Shown here: positions 29,386 through 35,567 of the stretch, piece by piece
Layout: the number at the start of each line of letters is the position of its first letter
Position numbering within the stretch: the stretch's first letter is position 1
Assembly: GCA_903843045.1 (NCBI GenBank)
Contig: CAIMOJ010000046.1
Location: forward strand, 159,073-194,639
Direction of reading: 5' to 3'
Origin: Candidatus Uhrbacteria bacterium
Lineage (GTDB): Bacteria; Patescibacteriota; Patescibacteriia; UBA9934; GWF2-40-263
DNA length: 35,567 nt
Notes under the pieces: model-generated
What the model saw: the letters and a program-made list of their open reading frames with translations, nothing else
What the model was told of the DNA's origin: nothing
Databases searched by the model: none
Translations under genes and position numbers: made by a program

Positions 29386-29718
29386 CTATTTGGATTCGTC
29401 GACGTCCCGGAGCGCGATCTTTCGGACGAGCTTCGTGATGTCGCGCTGGGTCTCCTCCTGGCGCACGAACAGCCGGAACACGGCATACGCGAGGACGACG
29501 ACGGAAACGTACAGCGCCAGGTCGGCGCCGCGGCCGATGCCGACGAGATGCGCGACAAAGTCGGCGCTCGTCGGCCACAGGGCAACGCCGATGACGACCG
29601 CCCACAGGCCGTTCCAAACCAACAGCCAATGCAGGCTTACCTTCTGCGCGCGAAATTGCTTCACCGTGCGCGTCGCCGCGAACAGCGCGAACGTTACGAG
29701 GACGATTTGAAAAATCAT
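29386..29718 (-). CDS. DUF2304 small membrane protein
   Basis: Protein of 110 aa with three hydrophobic segments (about 2-17, 30-48 and 64-84) and a charged helical tail (LFVRQEETQRDITKLVRKI). This is the DUF2304 layout. Members usually sit beside Dpm-like GT2 genes, exactly as here, and may assist membrane attachment or flipping of the polyprenyl-linked sugar. ATG 29718 overlaps the stop region of the Dpm-like gene (ATGA). No enzymatic motif is visible. Confidence 0.85.
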   Translation of the reverse strand: MIFQIVLVTFALFAATRTVKQFRAQKVSLHWLLVWNGLWAVVIGVALWPTSADFVAHLVGIGRGADLALYVSVVVLAYAVFRLFVRQEETQRDITKLVRKIALRDVDESK

Positions 29719-30395
29719 ACGCGAGTGATCAGCTTATCCTTGAGAATGTCCTTCACGATGGCAAACGCGCGCATCGACGACGGGCTCTTCGCGAGCGTCT
29801 CGGCGGAATAGACGATCGTCACGGGACGCTCGACGTAGCGAAGCCTCCTCACGACGATGAGGTCTTGAATCTGCGAGGCGTGCGCCATGCCGTCGAGCGT
29901 GATCGTCAGTTCCTGCGCAGCCTTGCGCGACAGGGCGCGAAAGCCACAGTGCGTGTCGGTCAGGCGGATCCCCGAGATGGCGACGGTAAACCATTGGGCG
30001 AGGCGATTGACGACGCGACGCGCCATCGGCATGTTCGTCTTCTTTCCGAGGAACCGCGACCCGAGGACGACGTCGGCCGCGCCGGTTTCAATCGGCTCGA
30101 CCATCGCCGGAATGTCGCATCCCTGCATCTGCCCGTCCGCGTCAAAGTGGACGACGACTTCCGCGCCCAGCCGGTTCAGCGCGTACTCCGTGGCCGTCTG
30201 CAACGCGGCCCCCTGCCCCCGGTTGATCGCATGGCGAAGCACGGTCGCGCCGGCGGATCGCGCCGCGTTCGCGGTATTGTCGCGCGAACAGTCGTCCACC
30301 ACCACGACACCGCTTACGAACGAAGAAGCATCGCGCACGACGGCGGCGATGCGTGATTCCTCGTTAAACGCTGGGATGATAGCGATAATCTTCAC
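29715..30395 (-). CDS. Dolichyl/polyprenyl-phosphate glycosyltransferase-like GT2
   Basis: Protein of 226 aa. GT-A fold with IIPAFNEESRI at the start, VVVDDCSRDNT, and NRGQGAALQTATEYAL. FDADGQMQGCDI contains the DxD metal site, and GSRFLGKKTNMP with DTHCGFRALSR completes the DPM1/DpgS signature. It lacks C-terminal transmembrane helices; the adjacent DUF2304 gene probably supplies membrane association. It would load a sugar onto polyprenyl phosphate for GT-C enzymes such as the GT39-like protein of this window. ATG 30395 overlaps the stop of the UXS-like gene (ATGA). Confidence 0.92.
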   Translation of the reverse strand: MKIIAIIPAFNEESRIAAVVRDASSFVSGVVVVDDCSRDNTANAARSAGATVLRHAINRGQGAALQTATEYALNRLGAEVVVHFDADGQMQGCDIPAMVEPIETGAADVVLGSRFLGKKTNMPMARRVVNRLAQWFTVAISGIRLTDTHCGFRALSRKAAQELTITLDGMAHASQIQDLIVVRRLRYVERPVTIVYSAETLAKSPSSMRAFAIVKDILKDKLITRV

Positions 30396-31408
30396 AACGT
30401 GGTCAACAGTATCTTGTTTGCCTTCACGTAGTCAATCGTATGGCGCAGGCCGTCCTCGAGGCGGATGAGCGGGAGCCAGCCCAGCTCCTTGGCCCGGGCG
30501 CAGCGCGGAAGGGCGAGCTCGGAGAGGAACATGAGCGGGGCGTCGTGGCGAACGCCGACCTTCGTGCCGACCGTCTTCAGGATGATCTCCGCGACGTCCG
30601 CGATGTCGTGGTCCACGTCGCTGCCAAGGTTCACGAGCCACTGGTCGGCCGGCGCCTTCATGAGGCGAACGAGGCCGTCCACGCAGTCGGTGACGTACAT
30701 GAGCGACGTATGGAACGGCTTGCCGCCGTACACGACGATGTCCTGTCCGTCGATGGCGGAAAGCACGAAGTCGGGAATCAGCTGGCCGTCTCCGAGCGGC
30801 ATGCGCGGGCCGTACGTCCGGAAGATGCGCGCGATCTTTACCTCGAGCGCGTGCACCTGGCGATACGTCGAGAACATCGTCTCCGAGAACCGCTTTCCCT
30901 CGTCATAGCATCCGCGCGGCGACAGGTGGTCGTTGCCCGCGCCGACGTATTCCTCCGCCACGAACGGGTTCGCCTTGTCGCGCGTTCCGTAAACGACCGC
31001 GCTCGACGCGAACAGGATCCGCGCGCGATACTTTCGCGCCAGTTCAAGCACGCGATAGTTTCCCGTCGAGTTGGCAAGCAGCGTCTGGATCTTGTACTGG
31101 TCGAAGTCCTTCACCGAGGTCGGACAGGCAAGGTGGTAGATTTCCTGGATCCCCTGGAACGGCAGCTTGAACGCCGCGAGCTCCGCGTAGTTCTCCAAGT
31201 CGATCGGATCGTTGATATCGAGGCGTAGGAACTGAAAGTTCGAGTTCGGCAACAGCGAGTCGATGTTGTGCACGCCCCCCGTCGACAGGTTGTCGACGCA
31301 GATCACGCGGTTCCCTTCGCGAATGAGCCGCTCGCACAAATGCGACCCAATGAACCCGGCCCCGCCGGTGACGAGGATGTTCTTCTTTTCGAATGTGAGT
31401 TCGGCCAT
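30392..31408 (-). CDS. UDP-glucuronate decarboxylase-like SDR (UXS family)
   Basis: Protein of 338 aa. The NAD loop is TGGAGFIGS (14-22). The catalytic stretch SPRGCYDEGKR, with Y168 and K172, is the UXS hallmark; SSAVVYG (135-141) holds the catalytic Ser region. UXS makes UDP-xylose from UDP-glucuronate. The typical WGxVNPIG sequence is replaced by VGAGNDHLSPRG, so a related UDP-sugar reaction is possible. It is the first gene of the seven-gene glycan operon. A -10 (TATACT) ends 8 nt before ATG 31408, which fixes the start; the longer frame overlaps the ART-like gene and is spurious. Confidence 0.85.
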   Translation of the reverse strand: MAELTFEKKNILVTGGAGFIGSHLCERLIREGNRVICVDNLSTGGVHNIDSLLPNSNFQFLRLDINDPIDLENYAELAAFKLPFQGIQEIYHLACPTSVKDFDQYKIQTLLANSTGNYRVLELARKYRARILFASSAVVYGTRDKANPFVAEEYVGAGNDHLSPRGCYDEGKRFSETMFSTYRQVHALEVKIARIFRTYGPRMPLGDGQLIPDFVLSAIDGQDIVVYGGKPFHTSLMYVTDCVDGLVRLMKAPADQWLVNLGSDVDHDIADVAEIILKTVGTKVGVRHDAPLMFLSELALPRCARAKELGWLPLIRLEDGLRHTIDYVKANKILLTTL

Positions 31409-31416
31409 ATGGAAGG

Positions 31417-31422
31417 AGTATA
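31417..31422 (-). promoter_or_regulatory. -10 element of the seven-gene glycan operon (leaderless)
   Basis: Minus-strand TATACT preceded by TG, followed by 8 nt and ATG 31408. It lies just after the stop of the ART-like gene (31428). No clear -35 is seen. Confidence 0.6.
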
Positions 31423-31427
31423 CACGA

Positions 31428-32912
31428 TTATCGCGCCAGGCGCTCGTGGTGTTCCACGAGCTTCCGAAGCTTCGCAAGCATCCCGTCCGAGACGTTGGCG
31501 CGAACGTAGTGGAACCGCGCGGTCGCGAGCGTGTCCATGTCGAATTTTTCCTCGAACACGTAGCGTTCCTCAAGCGCGGACTTGCGATTTCGCCTCGGAT
31601 CGGCCTTCTCGAACCGGTCCGCGAGACGATCGTAGGCGGCTCGCTTCGCGGCGGTATACGCGTCGACGGACTCGTCGCGCATCAGAGCCTTCACGTCCTC
31701 CTTCGAAATGCCAAGGAACCCGAACCGCTGGCGTACGAGCTCGGCGCGCCTCGTCTGGATGGAGAGCACGTCCGCGCCATGGTTGGCACGGTCCTCGGCG
31801 CGGTCCGCGAGGGAAATTTCTCGAAATGACTTCGCGGCCTCCTCCTCTGACAGCACCGGGACGCGCGCCTCCCGAACGACCGCGTCGACCGCGCGCCCCG
31901 CGTCGGCGGACACGTCCTCCGTTTTCCAGTCGGGCGAGGAGTATCCGCGCGGAAGGATCGCCGTGATGTGCGACGGGTCGATCTCGCCCTTGATCACCAC
32001 CTCGCCCTTCGCGCGACCGAACAGCGCCTCGATCTTTGAGACGGGAACGTCCAGGACCATGATTCCCGCTCGGCCGTACGCCGCCGCTTCGGAAAGGTCC
32101 CCGGAGGCGGAAAGGTAGGGCGGAATGCCCGTGTCCGCGTATGCCCCGCCCGCGAAGCCGAAGGTCTTGTGCGCGAGGTTGATGCGCAGCGACTGACCTT
32201 CCAGAACGTAATTTTCAATGTCCTCGAGGCTCTCGTTGAACCGCTCGATCTCCGTGTCGTGCAGCTCCGGCCAGACGACATCCACGTACCGCATCAGGTT
32301 CTCATGCGTCGGACGGTCGGCCAGCGCCAGCGCCTGCTCGCGGGCCCCTTCCAGGATGCGGACGGGGCCAAGCTCTCGAGCGTCCCGCGAGCGAAGCGCG
32401 TACGGAACCTGGCGCAGGAGCGTCTCGTCCATCCGGTGGACCCCGCGATAGACGCGAACGAGCGGCTCAGTGGACGCTCTGTTCTTCGAAAGGATGATCG
32501 CCCTCTGAAACTCGACCCCGCCCGGAACGTCGACGACGCGCGCCGCGACCCCGTTCGCCTCGAACATCTCCCGAATCGCCTCCGCGTCCGCCGGCGGCTT
32601 GCGAACGCACTCACGCAATCGCAGGAGAGCCTCGAGCGCCAGGCCCTTCGCCTCGTCGCCAAGGGCGCGCAAATCGGATGCCAGCGCCTTCGCCTCGGGC
32701 GTTCCGGCCGCGTCGCAGTCGCGCTCCATCTCGTCGAGCCGGGCCAGCGTGTCCGCCGCGCGATCCGTTACGGATTGCTCGGCCGTGGCCTGGGCCGATT
32801 CCGGGGTTACGGCCTCGACGGACTCCGTGACCTTCGCGTTCTCGCGAACCTCAACGACGGTCGGCATCTCGATGGGAACGACTGGCTCGATTGTCGTTTC
32901 GTGCTCGGACAT
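31428..32912 (-). CDS. Protein with a possible ADP-ribosyltransferase-like domain, otherwise unknown
   Basis: Protein of 494 aa with no signal peptide or membrane helix. Residues 1-50 are rich in E, T, V and A; about 51-120 are helical. The middle part (about 130-320) shows, in order, LVRVYRGV (R156), PYLSASGDLSEAAAYGR (S267 and S270) and IMVLDVP, then KGEVVIKGEIDP (E304, E310). This resembles the R / S-x-S / E arrangement of arginine-type ADP-ribosyltransferases (YRG, STS, ExEVLLPP). The first Glu of ExE would be Lys302 here, so activity is doubtful. The C-terminal 170 residues are helical and charged. The gene starts 3 nt after the S8 protease stop. The family is not recognised with certainty. 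Confidence 0.6.
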   Translation of the reverse strand: MSEHETTIEPVVPIEMPTVVEVRENAKVTESVEAVTPESAQATAEQSVTDRAADTLARLDEMERDCDAAGTPEAKALASDLRALGDEAKGLALEALLRLRECVRKPPADAEAIREMFEANGVAARVVDVPGGVEFQRAIILSKNRASTEPLVRVYRGVHRMDETLLRQVPYALRSRDARELGPVRILEGAREQALALADRPTHENLMRYVDVVWPELHDTEIERFNESLEDIENYVLEGQSLRINLAHKTFGFAGGAYADTGIPPYLSASGDLSEAAAYGRAGIMVLDVPVSKIEALFGRAKGEVVIKGEIDPSHITAILPRGYSSPDWKTEDVSADAGRAVDAVVREARVPVLSEEEAAKSFREISLADRAEDRANHGADVLSIQTRRAELVRQRFGFLGISKEDVKALMRDESVDAYTAAKRAAYDRLADRFEKADPRRNRKSALEERYVFEEKFDMDTLATARFHYVRANVSDGMLAKLRKLVEHHERLAR

Positions 32913-32915
32913 ACG

Positions 32916-35039
32916 TTATGGCGACCATCCCGCGACGGACAGGCCGTTACGATCCGACTCGGCGCCAGCAAAGAATCCACCGAGGACCTTTCCGGTGAGA
33001 TCGAAGGTCCGAACCTGGGGGCCTCCGCCCGGACCCGGAACCGTAACGATTTGCGCGACTCCCCCATCGAGATTCGCGACGGTCACGCGGACGCCTCCTC
33101 GGAACAACGAGTCATAGGCGAAGAACGACCCGACGACCCTTCCCATCCCTGTGAAGACGCGAACCTGGGGTCCGCCCCCCGCGTCCGTTCCGGTGACGAT
33201 CTCGTCGATCCCGTCTCCATTCAAATCGCCCGCAGAGACATAGACGCCGCTGCCGTACGTCGGGGCATAGGCGTCGAACTTCGCGAGAACGGTCCCAATC
33301 GTCGCCCCGGTCGCAGAAAGAACGCGAACCTCCGGGCCGAATCCGGCGCCGCGAGACGCAATGATCTCGTCGTTGCCGTCGCCGTCGACGTCGCCGGTTG
33401 AGACGCGGACGGAACCCGACGGGACGAAAGTCCCTGAGAACTCGAACGGCTTGAGCTCGGAAACCTGTGCGCCGTCCATCATGAACGTGCGGACGCGGCC
33501 CTGGCCCTTGGCGTCCTCGCCGACGACGATTTCCTCCGTTCCGTCGCCATTCACGTCGCCGGTCGCGACGTTCAATCCCGTGCGGCTCGTCGTCTCGAAC
33601 GCGAAGAATTGCGACTTGAATTTTCCGTCCATTCCGAAGACGCGGACCTGCGGGCCGCCGCCCGGGGCCGGGACGGTCACGATGTCGTCCTTCCCGTCGC
33701 CGTCCACGTCGCCCACCGCCACGCGGACGCCGCCGAGAAAGGTCGGGGCGAAGGCGTCGAACTGGGTGACGAGCGCGCCGTCGCGCGTGAAGACGCGGAC
33801 AGTCGGAGGGAGACCAGGGGTCGCGGTAGCTGTGACAATGTTATGAGAGGGAGTTGGGGTTGGGCGGACAGGGGCGTAGACCTCACCCTGGCCCTCTCCT
33901 TTTGAAGGAGAGGGGAGCGTGGACGAGGCGGCGGTCGCCGCGAACGAGGGCGCGATTTGCATGGCTCGGCCGACGTTGAGACGACCCGGACCCAGCTTTC
34001 CGACCGCGTCGGTCCCCTTCTCTCTCAGCGGATCGACGGAGAGCTGGAGAATGGTTCGGATAAGCGACGGGGTCAGCGACGGGTACGCGGACTTCAAAAG
34101 CGCGACGGCTCCCGCGACGATCGGGGACGCGACCGACGTTCCGGCCCATCCGCCCTCGTAGTACGATGGAAAATCGATCCACGCGTCGTTTTGGTACATC
34201 GTCCCAAACACGTCCACGCCCGGCGCGGAAATGTCGGTGCAGTTTGATCCGTAGTTTGAAAAATCCGCCTTGGTATCCCCCTCCGTCGTCGCCGCGACCC
34301 CAATGACCCAGTCGTCGCCCCCCTCGCCAAAGCACACCGGGTATACCGGCGTATCATCGAGGTTCAATCCCCCGTGGTTGTCGTTCCCCACTGCCGCGAC
34401 CACGGAGACGCCCGCGTCGAACGCGTTATGGATATCGCTCTGAAGCGCCTTGTCCGCGTCAAACCCGGTAAACGACAGGTTGATCACGTTCGCGCCATTT
34501 TTGACGGCGTACGCGATCGCCTCGCGTGCCTTCCCCGAGTCGCCCGAGCCATAGTCGTCCAGAATCCGAAGCGGCATGATCCGCGTCTGCCAAGAAACGC
34601 CCGAGATTCCCTCGCCATTGTTCCCCACCGCGCCAATGACCCCCGCCACGACCGTCCCGTGCGCCACGCCGTCCACGGTGGAGGCGTCGCTCACGTCCGG
34701 CTCCGGCGTGTTGTCGCCGTCCACGAAGTCCCATCCGTGCACGTCGTCGACGTACCCGTTCCCGTCGTCGTCGATCCCGTTCCCCGCGATCTCCCCGGGG
34801 TTCACCCAGATGTTTCCCACGAGATCGGGATGATCCGGATCCACGCCCGAGTCAAGCACGGCCACGACGGTCTGCTGCGTCCCGATCCCAATGTCCCACG
34901 CCGCCGGCGCGCCGATCTTGTCGAGATACCACTGCTTGTTATAAAGCGGATCGTTCGGCACACGCGCAAAGACAGGTGTACAAACGAAAAGACCGAGCAG
35001 AACGGTCGCAACGATTCTACGCGGTCTTTGGTTTGTCAT
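32916..35039 (-). CDS. Exported S8 subtilisin-like protease with C-terminal FG-GAP/VCBS-type repeats
   Basis: Protein of 707 aa. A signal peptide (about 1-25, ending VFA) is followed by a subtilisin domain with the triad D63 (VLDSGVD), H127 (VAHGT) and S302 (GTSVASP). N220 in AVGNDNHGG is the likely oxyanion Asn. From about 400 onward come five to six repeats of the pattern GVxVAxGDxDGDGxDEIVT...GGGPQVRVF, a propeller-like FG-GAP/VCBS array with Asp-rich Ca sites. It is probably a secreted or surface calcium-dependent protease. Residues about 374-388 (TLPSPSKGEGQGEV) come from a palindromic repeat inserted in the linker. It follows the TPR gene by 12 nt. Confidence 0.93.
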   Translation of the reverse strand: MTNQRPRRIVATVLLGLFVCTPVFARVPNDPLYNKQWYLDKIGAPAAWDIGIGTQQTVVAVLDSGVDPDHPDLVGNIWVNPGEIAGNGIDDDGNGYVDDVHGWDFVDGDNTPEPDVSDASTVDGVAHGTVVAGVIGAVGNNGEGISGVSWQTRIMPLRILDDYGSGDSGKAREAIAYAVKNGANVINLSFTGFDADKALQSDIHNAFDAGVSVVAAVGNDNHGGLNLDDTPVYPVCFGEGGDDWVIGVAATTEGDTKADFSNYGSNCTDISAPGVDVFGTMYQNDAWIDFPSYYEGGWAGTSVASPIVAGAVALLKSAYPSLTPSLIRTILQLSVDPLREKGTDAVGKLGPGRLNVGRAMQIAPSFAATAASSTLPSPSKGEGQGEVYAPVRPTPTPSHNIVTATATPGLPPTVRVFTRDGALVTQFDAFAPTFLGGVRVAVGDVDGDGKDDIVTVPAPGGGPQVRVFGMDGKFKSQFFAFETTSRTGLNVATGDVNGDGTEEIVVGEDAKGQGRVRTFMMDGAQVSELKPFEFSGTFVPSGSVRVSTGDVDGDGNDEIIASRGAGFGPEVRVLSATGATIGTVLAKFDAYAPTYGSGVYVSAGDLNGDGIDEIVTGTDAGGGPQVRVFTGMGRVVGSFFAYDSLFRGGVRVTVANLDGGVAQIVTVPGPGGGPQVRTFDLTGKVLGGFFAGAESDRNGLSVAGWSP
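33881..33916. repeat. Palindromic repeat element inserted in the S8 protease gene
   Basis: The core stem is CCCTCTCCTT (33892-33901), loop TTG, stem AAGGAGAGGG (33905-33914), preceded by CCTCACCCTGG. It is nearly identical to the element in hflX but lies in the opposite orientation and in another reading frame. Confidence 0.85.
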
Positions 35040-35051
35040 AATTGCGTCGTG

Positions 35052-35567
35052 CTACTTCGTCTTTGCATTCGCCAGTTCCGCCTTCAACTTGTTGAGTGTC
35101 TCCGTAATCGACGTGTCCTTCGGCGACAACGTGTGCGCCACCTCGTAGTGCGAGATCGCCTCATCAAGCTGGCCGTGGCCCGCGTACCAGTCGCCAAGCG
35201 CGGTCAGGAGACCGGGAGTCTGGCCGAGATTCGCGATGGCCGCCTCGAGAATCGTTTGGATCTTCGCGTCATCCTCCGGAAAGTGCACATTGATGAGATC
35301 GACGAGCTTCAGGTATGTCGGCTCGTACGCCTCCAGATCCGAGACCTTGATCAACGACGCCTTCGCGCCGACGAAATCACCCATCTCAATCTGCGCCTGA
35401 GCCAGGTTCTCGAGCGCCGGCGGATCGGTCGGGTTGGTGCGAAGGATGTCCCTGTACGTATCCGAAGCCTTCTGCAGGTCGCCCGTCTCGTAGTACAGGT
35501 TCGCCAGCTGGAGGATCAGGCTGATGTCCCGCTTCCCGTTCGCCTCGTTATCCGCGATCTGCGCCTC
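35052..35567 (-). CDS. TPR-repeat protein, partial (N-terminus beyond the right edge)
   Basis: An open frame of 171 codons reaches the right edge; the ATG at 35384 is internal because TPR homology continues upstream of it. At least two TPR units are visible: LILQLANLYYETGDLQKASDTYRDIL (split here as LILQLANLYYETGDL and QKASDTYRDIL) and LLTALGDWYAGHGQLDEAI. The end, LNKLKAELANAKTK, is a charged helix. TPR arrays bind protein partners. It is upstream of the S8 protease gene on the same strand and probably co-transcribed with it. Signal peptide or further domains cannot be seen in this window. Confidence 0.85.
   Translation of the reverse strand, partial: EAQIADNEANGKRDISLILQLANLYYETGDLQKASDTYRDILRTNPTDPPALENLAQAQIEMGDFVGAKASLIKVSDLEAYEPTYLKLVDLINVHFPEDDAKIQTILEAAIANLGQTPGLLTALGDWYAGHGQLDEAISHYEVAHTLSPKDTSITETLNKLKAELANAKTK

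Overview
The window looks like a chromosomal segment of a GC-rich bacterium, most probably from the Candidate Phyla Radiation (Patescibacteria). The reasons are the gene content and the gene starts. The content includes isolated PaaX/Cas2-like proteins, a PEGA plus beta-propeller membrane protein, DUF2304 and DUF7282 proteins, a stand-alone riboflavin kinase and a LOG-family protein. Most genes lack a Shine-Dalgarno sequence, and many begin about 9 nt after a -10 box, which implies leaderless mRNAs. The lineage cannot be fixed from the sequence alone. No tRNA, rRNA, CRISPR array or transposase was seen. No gene-free stretch exceeds about 130 nt.

Layout. Positions 1-8452 are mostly minus strand: a GT-B-like glycosyltransferase running off the left edge, a LOG-family protein, a TM0106-type RecB-like nuclease, a DUF7282 protein and a coiled-coil protein. 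Next come rpmB (the only plus-strand gene here), hflX, HU, riboflavin kinase, a Nudix hydrolase and an S41 protease. Positions 8496-12069 are plus strand: the PEGA/propeller protein, a HelD-like helicase and a PaaX-like regulator bracketed by two copies of one palindrome. Positions 12133-21260 are minus strand and devoted to nucleotide sugars and the envelope: HAD hydrolase, rmlA, Nudix, an NRS/ER-type epimerase-reductase, rmlB, Nudix, two membrane proteins, a GT39-like transferase and a CDP-alcohol phosphatidyltransferase. Positions 21282-24813 are plus strand: a large membrane protein, an SPFH protein and an alpha/beta hydrolase broken by an amber codon. Positions 24833-35567 are minus strand: a second PaaX-like regulator behind two tandem palindromes; a seven-gene glycan operon (UXS-like SDR, Dpm-like GT2, DUF2304, GT2, GT4, Cys-rich exported protein, GT4); then a group of TPR protein, S8 protease and an ART-like protein.

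How it fits together. RmlA and RmlB would make dTDP-4-keto-6-deoxyglucose. The third enzyme resembles the eukaryotic/viral bifunctional epimerase-reductase rather than RmlD, and no rmlC is present, so rhamnose could be completed by one protein. The glycosyltransferases, the phosphatidyltransferase and the UDP-xylose-type SDR would build and attach a surface glycan. Two PaaX-like proteins each sit beside their own palindrome family, which suggests two self-regulated DNA-binding modules. Short palindromic and tandem repeats are inserted in frame in several protein genes.
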